Shown: positions 45,201 through 58,300 of the stretch, piece by piece
Layout of the letters: each line of letters opens with the position of its first letter
Position numbering within the stretch: position 1 is the first letter of the stretch
Source of the DNA: Liolophura sinensis
Taxonomy: Eukaryota > Mollusca > Polyplacophora > Chitonida > Chitonidae
NCBI RefSeq assembly: GCF_032854445.1
Contig: NC_088302.1
Span: forward strand, 57,266,237-57,330,236
Direction of reading: 5' to 3'
DNA: 64,000 nt
Made by a program: the position numbers and the translations under genes
Notes under the pieces: generated by a model
The model's input: only the letters and a program-made list of their open reading frames with translations
The model's database searches: none
What the model was told of the DNA's origin: nothing

Positions 45201-46393
45201 ATCCTACATCTGAAAAAGCTTAACTTTAATTACAGGTATTATACAAACTTAACAAGTATCCAGATGATAGTAAAATAACAGAACAGAAATCCTCTGTTTG
45301 AAACGGCATACAAAAAGACAACATTTGCTGTATTAGGCTTAACGGGTTTCTGATTTTACAAAAGTCCATTAAAATTGTAAGAAGCCGATAAAGGACGCCA
45401 TGTAATTATTACAACGTTTTCACACAAGAAGCAACAGCATTTCCTTTAACATCAGATTTTACCTGGCGAGATATGTGTTTACTAGGGTAATTGTCGGCGT
45501 ACATTAAGCGTTTAAAGAAGAAATAAAATGAATAATACAAATTATTCGATTAAACATTCATTGCTTTCAAATGCGTTTGTATCGAACCGTTAGAACAGAC
45601 TCCGTATTATGGAATATTGTGACTGTCAATGGCTGTGCTAGAGTTTCATGTACAGGTGACGGTTTGATCTTGCTGTTCTCATTGTAGCCATAACTGCCTT
45701 GGTATATATGAGGAGACCGATGTTTACTGGGCGAATAGAGTGAACTCTTTGCTACTTATTGGTTGTCAGAGAGTCTCAGGTCAGGAGAATCGATTGTCCA
45801 CAAGCAAAGGCAAAAATTGAACGCTGTCTAAACATGGAGAAGGGATCAAATTTCGGATACCCACGCCTTACATATCCGCACGTTCGTTTAATCAGTGGTG
45901 GGTGAGTGGAAGATTTAGTGCGTAAAAGGGGATAGCGACTGACTGCCTTACTTCGGTTACATTCGTGATCATCTGGAGTGGATACATTGGCAAAGTGCTG
46001 AGAAGAGCCGGAGAGACGGACAAGGCTTCGTGACTAGGTACAGTGATACCTGCACGTCAGAGCTATTACGTACCGAATTGTTCGATGTATCGACAACGAA
46101 AAATTGCATTTTATATAACCAATCAATAGAATTGAGGAATGTTGTCGCTAAAATAACAGAAGTATCCTGACTGAGTCCATTGTGTCCGGAAATTATCTGA
46201 CTTTGTCAGCGCTGGCTAAGGCGGATATTAAAATCGAGGAAGCGCCTGTATGTACGAGCTGACTATCTAAGTTTGTGCGTGTTAGGTTGCCGTGCTAGGC
46301 GTAACATAACTTACAATGGAGTGATAACACTGAGCATTCGGAAGAGCAAAAATTAGGCGAGTATCAGCAGTAGCAGGGGAACGTGATATCACC
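45201..46393 (+). promoter_or_regulatory. Presumed promoter and 5' UTR of the C-type lectin gene
   Basis: Unique DNA directly upstream of the lectin start codon. TATA-like stretches occur at about 45701 (GGTATATATGAGG) and 46111 (TTTTATATAACC), either of which could be used. A short upstream open frame (ATG near 45834, about 23 codons) lies between them. The transcription start cannot be fixed. Confidence 0.4.
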
Positions 46394-49300
46394 ATGGTCA
46401 GCTCGCTGCTATTCGTCAGGTGTGGAATCTACTGCCTTCTCCTTCTCACTTTGTGTCAAACTATGATATCAGCAGGTAAGAAATCGTCAGTGTCAAACTA
46501 TGATATCAGCATGTAAGAAATCTTCATTGTCAATCTAAGATATCACCTGGTAAGAAATCATCATTTTCAAACTGTGACAGCCGTTGCAAGGTTGTCAGAC
46601 TGTGATAGATGTAGGCATGAAATCATCATTGATAGCATTGGCAGAGTGTGATAGCTGCAAGTAAGAAATCATCATTGATAACATTGTCAGACTATGATTG
46701 CCGTACATAGCAAATCATCATCGATAACATTGTCAAACTATGATATCTGCAGATAAGAAATCATCATTGCTAACATTGTCAAACTGTGATAGCTGCAGGT
46801 AAGAAATAATCATTGATAGCGTTGTCAAACTGTGATAGCTGCAGGTAAGAAATCATCAGTGATAACATTGTCAAACTGTGATAGCTGCAGGTAAGAAATC
46901 ATCATTGATAACATTGTCAAACTGTGATAGCTGCAGGTAAGAAATCATCATTGACAACATTGTCAAACTGTGATAGCTGCAGGTAACAAATCATCATTGA
47001 TAACATTGTCAGACTGTGATAGCTGCAGGTAACAAATCATCATTGACAGCATTGTCAAACTGTGATAGCTGCAGGTAAGAAATCATCATTGATAACATTG
47101 TCAGACTGTCATAGCTGCCGGTAAGAAATCATCATTGATAACATTGTCAAACTGTGATAGCTGCAGGTAACAAATCATCATTGATAACATTGTCAGACTG
47201 TGATAGCTGCAGGTAATAAATCATCACTGATAACATTGTCAGGCTGTGATAGCTACAGGCAATAAATCATCATTGATAACATTGTCAGACTGTGATAGCT
47301 ACAGGTAAGAAATCATCATTGATAACATTGTCAGACTGTGATAGCTGCAGGTAAGAAATCATCATTGACAACATTGTCAGACTGTCATAGCTACAGGTAA
47401 GAAATCATCATTGTCAGGATTATTAACCATAATTTTGTGGGCCCGTAACAGAGAAAAAAGCCAGATCAAATGTGCAGAAACTTAACACGGTTCTTGCCTA
47501 TAAAGTGTTTATTCATCTTTTGTTGGTGTATTATACCGTACCCAAGAATATTTCACTTATACGACGACGGCCACTAAAATGGTGTTAGGATACCGTGCAG
47601 ATATGGGATCTGAAGTAGTGCATATACAAAATATGTTGCCCCATGTCACATGACTTGGCGGCCATATTGGATTTATATGAAAACCCTTTAAGAATGTTCT
47701 TCTCTAGAGCCACGAACAGATTTTTTTCCAATTTGGCATTTGTGACTATAACTGGGTGACAATCAAAACTTCTTAATACGTAAATTAGGCTTGGGTGGAC
47801 CAATGAAAATAGGACGCTAGTAAGTCAACTGTAAAAACTGCGCAACTGGATTGAACTAAAATATTTCTGAGACTTCCCTCACCTCAGGATCATGAATTGT
47901 AATGAATTATTCCAGTTCAAACTGTGGTTTCACGGAATTGCCAAAATTTTCAAAAATTACCAAGCAGGCTTTGTGTAAGGCCTACGTAAAACTTACGTCT
48001 TATTTTACCAATAGTGGTAATAAATTCCATCCGATTTTAAAGAAATTAAGTATGTTTTGTGGGCGGCTTAAAAACAGTGACGTGTAAATACGGAGTAAAG
48101 TTGGTAGCGTGGTTTGGAGGTCATTTTCTATTTCGTGAAACCAAGACCTTTGTTAAACGCCTTTTTCTCAAGGAATAATAAAGCGATTGCTATAAAGTTT
48201 TATATTTTTGTAGACCGACCAGCAGTACATAAAGTTTTAGAAAGGCATTGAATTTCGTATGCAACTTCTAATGCTCGCCATTGGTTGGACATTTGACATC
48301 ACAAAAACTTTTGAATTTTTATATAACCTTGACGAGTTGTCACACTTAGGGACTGTAGGCCGCTAATTTACATTCTGCTCTCAATGTTTTTCCATTTTTG
48401 TCTAGGTTTCAAAAAATCATCAACGAAAACTGTTGACTTCAAAACACTTCAAAAATTCTCTCATGTATGTAAAGTGGGAAGGGGGGTGCGGGGGGGGGGG
48501 GGCTTCGTGCAAGACTACTGTCGGAACAGGCATTTGGCTATGAGCAGAAGATCAGGGCCACATAATCTCTATGTTTTTATGGTAATAATCCCTTCATACG
48601 TGATACCTGTCACAGCAACAAAAGTTTTCAAAACTGTTCAAAAATCTCTCATTTATGTAAACTGGGGGTGGGGACTTCGTGCAAGGCTGCCTGAAACTGA
48701 TTACTGCAGCTTACCTGTCGGAACAGGCATCAAGCTCTGCAGCAGTGTATTTATTTTAAGTCTTTTGTGTTTGGCTATGAGCAGAGGATCAATGTCACTT
48801 AATCTTTATGTTTGCCTATAGTAATAATTCCATTGTACGTGATACCTGTCTAGGGTTCTCGGTTTCAAATCCAAGACACCCCTTTTCGTTTTTTTTTCTT
48901 CTTGTCCTTTTAACCATAGTTATCATTACTATTACCAATATAATTTATGCACTGCGCACAGAGCCAATGTACGGAGCCTGTGTCCTCCACAGCTAATTTT
49001 TTTCTTTATCAATGTTAATCGTTGCTGAAGAAATGATCCTTTTAACCATCTACACTATCGAATTCGTAATCTACATTGATCTACGCCCTGCAAACAGCCT
49101 GACATTCCGGCTATTATAGGATGCCCACATCTGTTTAGTCTGAGGTAAACCTGAATTTGACGGTAGCAAACTAAATTGTTTGTCTGAAGTTATGTCTGTT
49201 AAATATTGAAGAGGTAAACTGTACCACATGGAACTGCATTTGCTGAAGTCGATAATTAGTTAATATTTTATCTTTCATTCGCAGATGGACAAAACGCGTA

Positions 49301-52300
49301 TCCGATCCGCCCTAAGCAGTGTGCCTATTTGTAAGGCGTCTCTGCGGTGGTTTTGCGCACAGGTTTCGTCTTAATTTTTATTTATTTTGGGGGGGGGGGG
49401 GGTCCAACCTTTTACACTTTAGTAATATTATTCGGCTGAAATCACAGCGTATTTATTCGTAAACCTAGTTCACATAGTAACACGATATCATCTGTCTCTG
49501 CGTATAGTTCATGGTACCGACCACTACATCAAACATTTCGGGCCTAAAACATCACGGTGTTTCTTTACTCTTTCATCCCTAAAATAAAGAATAACTTACA
49601 AGCACAATATCGTCTACCTGTATTTTAAGTACCGTCAAGAGTTTCACTTCGGCTTTTCTGAAAGATTCCCAACAAAACATGCAATATTTGAAGAATAGCG
49701 CTGAGTGGAGTGATTGCATGGCTATTCAATAAAGTGTTTCTTTAAGTTGACCATATTCCGCATTTGCCCCAGCCGGATCTTAAATTAACGCTGCCCTACT
49801 AACTTCCAGTCAAAGCGGAACCTGGGCATGACCATAGGCTTGCATCTGTAACTAGCACACCATGTTATTTAAACAAACCCATATTTACTTAGTCCTCTGT
49901 ATATAAACGCACACTGCCTCACCTAACGATCCTAACGTCAACATTGTTATGTTTTACTACTATCACTTCATAGTGTAACAGTGAATTTATTTACATCGAA
50001 CATTTATTTGTGTGTAATAATTCCGACAAGGTATTACATTAAGTCATTGTATAGGATAGACTGAGTCTATCAAATCCTCGTATCACATACTTTTTTTTTT
50101 GATACGTCCCATTTCTGAATACTGGATAAACTTACAGCATTAGAACAATCCTGGCGTCTTTGTGGTGCCATTAAAAAAATTGGCTCTTCTTTGATGAATA
50201 CGCTCTCTTTTCTTACTTTATATACTTTTCTTATTTATCGGGTGGTTTGTTTCGAGGATTCACGATTAGTATACGATGGTCTGTTTCCACGCCTGGAAAA
50301 ATAAACGGTATGTAACCCATTCTGTTAGGTTTGGAACATTGAGCACGTGATAGGCCTATTTATCGGATGAAATATCAGGAGACGCAGCACTGCAAAATAT
50401 AACCCGTGGTGTTTTGTTAGCAGGTTTGTGTGACAGTGGGTGGCTGCAGTACAAGGGGAGCTGTTATGGGATATATACTGATCAAGGATTGGTCGGAAGT
50501 ATGAACAACGCTATCCGGTTCTGTCGCTCTCGCGGAGCCCATGTTGTCACAGTGGAAACCCCGGAGGAAAACTACTTTATTCAGGTGGCATTAAACGTGA
50601 GTACCATAGTGTACAACCAACATTAGAATTTGTCTGTGTGGGTAATATTATTTAAGATCAATGAAGAATGTCAGCTCGGCTGATGTGTAGTTTGACACAC
50701 TACCTGTCTCACTTTGGTAAAACATTAAAGTCATGAAGACGTCATGGTTTACAAGAACAAAAAATAGGAACAAAAAAATAACTGATTTTAGAAAACTAAG
50801 ACCGATTCCGCAACTCCATTTCTTACTTGAGTCGGTGTTCGAAATCAGATTTTTATAGCCTATTTAGAAAATTAAACTTGTAGCCACCTTATAAATGTTA
50901 TCTAAGTTGAATGTGTGAAAATATCAGATTTCTGTACAGAACATTAAGCATTGTGACCATGTTTGAAGTTTGACATGACTTTGTGTAGTTGACCCCTGCA
51001 TTACGGTGAAATATTTATGTGCAAAAAGCTGTGAGCAGGCTTTTTGTCTTATACAAAACTCATGGACCACACGGCTTCGTCTGCACGGCGACTACCTTCA
51101 CATATTTATGTAAGAAAGTCAGTGAATTAGGGTGAATGAACGATTATGGCCTTATATCACATCGCCAATATTTCAGCCTTATCGTGAAGAACATTGTGTT
51201 ACAGACAGTGCATTCGATTCTAACGGCAGTTTATTAGAGATATTGTATTAAATACATGAGCAGTATGTTAGTGAGAGTGTTTTAGAACGTATTGACTGAT
51301 TGAGTATCAGAGGTTACTGACGTCGCACAGAGGCAATGTATTACTGTGCATTGAGATTTTATTGAGAGTATATTATGCTGTATGGAGAGTGCGCTAGAGT
51401 GTATTAGAATGTATTTACAATGTATTCGAGTGTATTGACAGTGTATTATAGTGTACGGACGATGTATGAGAAAAAGTGTATAAAAGTGCATTGGCGGTGT
51501 ATTAGAGACAATGTACATTTATTAGAGTGCATTGGTAGTGTATTGGAGTGCATTGGTAGTGGAGTGTACTGGCAGAGTATTAGAAATAATGTTCTAAATG
51601 TTTTAGGGTGTATTGGCAGAATATTAGAGTGTATGTAAAGCATATTCGAGCGTATTGACAGTGTTTCTAGACAATATAAAGACATTAATAATATATAATA
51701 TAATATTATAGACAATACTGATAGTGTATTAGTGTATTATACAGGACAATCCGCAAACTGAGAGAACTACTCATATCTCAGACTGTATGCATGCCTATTC
51801 ATAACTGGACAATCCGCAAAATGGCAGATCTAGTCATATCTCAGACCGTGCGAATAGCTATTCATAACAGGACAATACACAAACTGGCAGATCTAGTCAT
51901 ATCTCAGACTGTACGCATGCCTATTCATAACTGGACAATACGCAAAATGGCAGATCTAGTCATATCTCAGACTGTATGTATGCCTATTCATAACTGGACA
52001 ATACACAAACTGGCAGATCTAGTCATATCTCAGACTGTACGCATGCCTATTCATAACTGGACAATCCGCAAAATGGCAGATCTAGTCATATCTCAGACCG
52101 TGCGAATAGCTATTCATAACAGGACAATACACAAACTGGCAGATCTAGTCATATCTCAGACTGTACGCATCCCTATTCATAACTGGACATCCCTAGTCAT
52201 ATCTCAGACCGTGCGAATAGCTATTCATAACAGGACAATACACAAACTGGCAGATCTAGTCATATCTCAGACTGTACGCATGCCTATTCATAACTTGACA

Positions 52301-55300
52301 ATCCGCAAAATGGCAGATCTAGTCATATCTCAGACTGTACGAATGGCTATTCATAACAGGACAATACACAAACTGGCAGATCTAGTCATATCTCAGACTG
52401 TACGAATAGCTATTCATAACAGGACAATCCCCAAACTGACAGAACTAGTCATATCGCAGACTGTACGAATAGTTATTCATAACAGGACAATACCCAGACT
52501 GACAGAACTAGTCATATCTCAGACTGTACGAATAGTTATTCATAACAGGACAATACCCAGACTGACAGAACTAGTCATATCTCAGACTGTACGAATAGCT
52601 ATTCATAACTGGACAATCCCCAAACTGACAGAACTAGTCATATCGCAGACTGTACGAATAGTTATTCATAACAGGACAATACCCAGACTGACAGAACTAG
52701 TCATATCTCAGACTGTACGAATAGCTATTCATAACAGGACAATACCCAAAATGACAGAACTAGTCATATCTCAGACTGTACGAATAGCTATTCATAACAG
52801 GACAATACCCAAAATGACAGAACTAGTCATATCTTAGACAGCTCGTAGATCGTAGATAGCTCTAGAATAGCTATCATTCACAGGACAATCCCAAGACTGA
52901 CAGAACTAGTCATATCTCAGACTCTACGAACAGCTATCGTTTACAGGACAATCCCCAAACTGACAAAACTAGTCATATCTCAGACTGCAGGACCAGCTAT
53001 CGTTTACAGGACAATCCCCAAACTGACAAAACTAGTCATATCTCAGACTGCAGGACCAGCTATCGTTTACAGGACAATCCCAAACTGGCAGTACTAGTTA
53101 TACCTCAGATGTTAAGAGCAGGTATCATTACCAGGACAGTCCCCAAACTGACAGAACGTCATATCTCAGACTGTGCGAATGCCTATTCATAACTGGACAA
53201 TTCCCAAACTGACAGAACTAGTCATTTCTTGAACTGCCCTAATAGCTATCACGTACATGACAGTCCCCAAACTGGCATAACGTCATATGTCAGACTGTAC
53301 AAATGGCTATTCATAACTGGACAATCCCCAAAGTCAAAGAATGAGTCATATCTCAGACTGCATGAACAGTTATAATTTACAGGACAATCCACAAACTGAC
53401 AGAATGAGTCATATCTCAGACCGTATGAACGGTTATCATTTACAGGACAATCCCCAAACTGACAGAAATATTTATACCTCAGACTGTACGATTTTTTTTT
53501 TTTTTTGATTGTTGTTTTACGCCGTACTCAAGAATATTTCACTTATACGACGGCGGCCAGCATTATGGTGGGAGGAAACCGGGCACAGCCCGGGGGAAAC
53601 CCACGACCATCCGCAGGTTGCTGGGAGACCTTCCCACGTACGGCCGGAGATGAAGCCAGCATAAGCTGGTCTTGAACTCACAGCGACCGCGTTGGTGAGC
53701 AGCTTCTGGGTCACTACGCTGCGCTAGCGCGCTAACCGACTGAGCCACGGAGGCCCCCTGTGAGCCACGGAGGCCCCCAGACTGCACGAACTCTTGACTA
53801 CTTTTACAATCTTTTACTTCAGATATATCTCATTATATTAGTAAAATGTAGAATGTTAGGCTGCGTCATGGCTCAATATTGAATCTCGTAAAACGGCGCT
53901 ATGGTCATTTAAGTAACCTTCCTTTGTCGAGGCATGTTGAACTTTGATTTCTTCCCACAGAATTCCAAGCAGTTATCTCGCTGTTTCATGGGAATAACTG
54001 ACTTTTGGTCTGAAGGAGAATTCCAGACATTACGGAGAGAACAGATTCCTTACGAAAACTTTAAAGGTAAGTTTTTGTTCAGTTTGTCTCTACTGTGATA
54101 TTGAGTAGCGTTTTCCGCTATAGTCCTGCATCGTAATTACCACACATACCACACAATTAAGTCTTCTCGCTAGCTCATTGATGTAAAGCGTTCTTATCGA
54201 CTCTTAACACGTGAGGTCGAAAAAGGTCTCACTAGGAGGCCCTCCTTCGATAGATCTAAATCACTTCATATCATTTCCAAAACATACGTCCATAAATATT
54301 TAATACAGCCTTAAAACTAGAGATTTGTTGTTGTAAGATTTTACAACTGATGAAAGCTACAATAAGTTAAAACCAAAGTTTTTGATAACTTCTTTGAGTG
54401 TGAGGATAACGGTTTCCATACCTCGATTAGCTATATGTCACAGCATACACACTCCCGCCACCACAATAGCTGTAAGTCACAGCATACACACTCCCGACAC
54501 CACAATAGCTGTAGGTCACAGCATAAACACTCCCGCCACCACAATAGCTGTAGGTCACAGCATATACACTCCCGCCAATACAGCAGCTGTAGGTCACAGC
54601 ATATACACTCCCGCCACCACAGCAGCTGTAGGTCACAGCATATACACTCCCGCCAATACAACAGCTGTAGGTCACAGCATAAACACTCCGGCCAATACAA
54701 CAGCTGTAGGTCACAACATATACACTCCCGCCACCACAACAGCTGTAAGCCACGGCATACACACTCCAGCCACCACAATAGCTGTAAGTCTCGGCATACA
54801 CACTCTCGCCACCACAACAGCTGTAGGTCACAGCATACACACTCCCGCCACCACAACAGATGTAAGTCACAGCATATACACTCCCGCCACCACAACAGCT
54901 GTAGGTCACAGCATATACACTCCCGCCAATACAACAGCTGTAAGTCACGGCATACACACTCCCGCCACCACAATAGCTGTAAGTCACAGCATATACACTC
55001 CCGCCAATACAGCAGCTGTAGGTCACAACATATACACTCCCGCCACCACAACAGCTGTAAGTCACAACATACACACTCCCGCCACCACAATAGCTGTAAG
55101 TCACAGCATGCACACTCTCGCCACCACAACAGCTGTAGGTCACAGCATATACTCTCCCGCCACCACAACAGCTGTAGGTCACAGTATACATACCCCCGCC
55201 ACCACTATAGTTGTAAGTCATAGCATACACACTCCCGCCACCACAATAGTTGTATGCCACAGCATGCACACTCCCGCCACCACAATAGTTGTAAGTCACA

Positions 55301-58300
55301 GCATATACACTCCCGCCACCACAATAGTTGTAGGTCAAAACATACAAACTCTCGCTATGACGATAGTTGTAGGTCACAGCATACATACTCCCGCCACAAT
55401 AACAGCAGGAGGTCAGAGCATGTACACACCGGCCACCACCATAACTGTATACCCTGCTTTTCTCATCTACCAAGTTAGAACATACACACTGCTGTCACAT
55501 CAGGGCGCAATGCCCTACTTGTCCAGTGCACCTAAAAACACACTTCATGTCACAAAATTCAACCTTTCCGGCATCTAGGGGTAATGTCCTGATAAAAAAA
55601 TTTTTTACAGAAATATTGTGGTCTAAAATCTAGAAAGTGTTTTGATGGCACTGCCATACCACACTCTTCTGTACTTTCTGCATTCACAGCTTGTACATAT
55701 AGACAATTAATTGTCTGAGTAAGCAATGGTTACCCTAGCAAGGATTGTCTAAAATATTCGTCACGCCACATTACGTCGCTCTCTCAAATCTAGCTCTTAA
55801 CCAGGAAAGTCAGGTCATAGTTACCCTGGCAAGGATTGTCTAAAACATTCCTCTCGCCACATTACGTCACTCTCTCAAATCCAGCTCTTATCCAGGAAAG
55901 TCAGGTCATAGTCACCCTGGCAAGGATTGTCTAAAACATTCGTCTCGCCACATTACGTCGCTCTCTCAAATCCAGCTCTTATCCAGGAAATTCAGGTCAT
56001 AGTTACCCTGGCAAGGATTGTCTAAAACATTCGTCTCGTCACATTACGTCGCTCTCTCAAATCCAGCTCTTATCCAGGAAAGTCAGGTCATAGTTACCCT
56101 GGCAAGGATTGTCTAAAACATTCGTCTCGTCACATTACGTCGCTCTCTCAAATCCAGCTCTTATCAAGGAAAGTCAGGTCATAGTTACCCTGGCAAGGAT
56201 TGTCTAAAACATTCGTCTCGCCACATTACGTCGCTCTCTCAAATCCAGCTCTTATCCAGGAAAGTCAGGTCATAGTTACCCTGGCAAGGATTGTCTTAAA
56301 CATTCGTCTCGCCACATTACGTCGCTCTCTCAAATCCAGCTCTTATCAAGGAACGTCAGGTCATAGTTACCCTGGCAAGGATTGTCTAAAACATTCGTCT
56401 CGCCACATTACGTCGCTCTCTCAAATCCAGCTCTTAACCAGGAAAGTCAGGTCATAGTTACCCTGGCAAGGATTGTCTAAAACATTCGTCTCGTCACATT
56501 ACGTCGCTCTCTCAAATCCAGCTCTTAACCAGGAAAGTCAGGTCATAGTTACCCTGGCAAGGACTGTCTAAAACATTCGTCTCGCCACATTACGTCGCTC
56601 TCTCAAATCCAGCTCTTAACCAGGAAAGTCAGGTCATAGTTACCCTGGCAAGGATTGTCTAAAACATTCGTCTCGCCACATTACGTCGCTCTCTCAAATC
56701 CAGCTCTTAACCAGGAAAGTCAGGTCATAGTTACCCTGGCAAGGATTGTCTAAAACATTCATCTCGCCACATTACGTCGCTCTCTCAAATCCAGCTCTTA
56801 ATCAAGTAAGTCAGCTACATGGCAAAGTGTGGTGGCAAAGTGTGGTGGCAAAGTGCGCTGGAAAAGTGTAGTAGCAAAGTGTAGTAGCAAAGTGTGGTGG
56901 CAAAGTGTGGTGGCAAAGTGTGGTGGCAAAGGTTGAAAGCTGACGTGTAAGTGAAATTTTTCTCTTTTCTCATTAGTCGAGAGGCTTGATACACCATTCA
57001 CAAAAATTATCTGAGCTGAAGTAACAATAAAATGGTAATGGCCTGTTTTCCCCAGTTCCCGACCCCGATAATGGAGGACGATCTCCTATTCCTGAAAACT
57101 GTGTGTGCCTGTTGGCAAAATCGGGCCTGTGGAAAGATCAAGCCTGCACCAACACCAAAACCGACGCTTTCGTTTGTGAAAAGGGTATGTGGAAGCCTAA
57201 CAATAGATCTCTTCTTTCGATTGATTTGAAGATTTTTATTAGGCTAAAATGGGCGCTGCAGGGTGTTAGCTTTTAAACCATGCTAAGCACCGAGTCAGAA
57301 CCAACTTTTATATAGACGCGTGAAATTGTATTCATTTATAAAGATTTTCCCCAAAATAACAAACAAACACCACTTGCCTAATGAAACGTCAATTGACTAC
57401 GAAATATCATCTCAGTACCATTAATCCTATCTGTGCAAATTCATGTATATGACGTCTGAAGTCAAATCCTTTTGGGAGTTTTCACGCAGATATTAGGAAA
57501 CTGTTTGCAAAATGTAATTCTGATTCATGGAATCATACTTTTATGCAAAAATTAAAAATTTTGTAAACTGAAAAACGAATCTTTGACGATAATTTTCAAC
57601 CTGTGACTATTCTACTGTTGGTTCAGTCCTATACTTAACTTGCTGCAACGAAAAAGCTGTCGTTTCGACCAATTTTATGTCTCCGTTACGTTGCCTATAT
57701 TACAGGTGTTATGTTAAATCTTGTCCATGCATTTGGGATGTATCATTGAGGTAGATTTGAACCTCCATTTGAACTGACTCTTACAACTGTCTATTTTTTA
57801 GTGTGTTGATCCACCAATAAGCTTAGCATAATACAGAACCATAGATAATCCGAAAACCCCGGGAAGTGGCATGTTTGGCATTTCTGAATTTCGACAAAAT
57901 TTTATTTGTCATCTTCAGAATACGTCAAAAGTCACAAAATGAGGTGGTATGTATACACAGTTTAGTTATGCAAACAAACAATAGCAGATTTAGATTGATG
58001 AATGATTTAGTGGATGTAGTCAGTGAACAAGAGCGATAGGTATAGGGGGCTGTTAAGTTGGGGAAGAGGGGGTGTGGGGGGTGGGTGACAGTAACATATT
58101 TATTTATTTGATTGGTGTTTTACGCCGTACTCAAGAAATATTTCACTTATACGACGGCGGCCAGCATTATGGTGGAAGAAAACAGGGGGAAACCCAAGAC
58201 CATCCGCAGGTTGCTGCCAACCTTCCCACTTACGACCGGAGAGGAAGCCATCATGACTTGAACTCACAGCGACCGCATTGGTGAGAGGCTTCTGGGTCAT

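Noticed and set aside
48384-48821. 145-codon plus frame
   Set aside because: Spans a two-copy non-coding duplication with a G-run; lies in lectin intron 1 and has no domain.
51791-52837. 348-codon plus frame
   Set aside because: 63-bp array inside lectin intron 2.
53563-53787. Small open frames in the SINEs (also near 58100, 62128 and 2389)
   Set aside because: They fall wholly within SINE copies and recur only because the element does.
54382-55578. 398-codon plus frame and 348/245-codon minus frames
   Set aside because: 39-bp array inside lectin intron 3.
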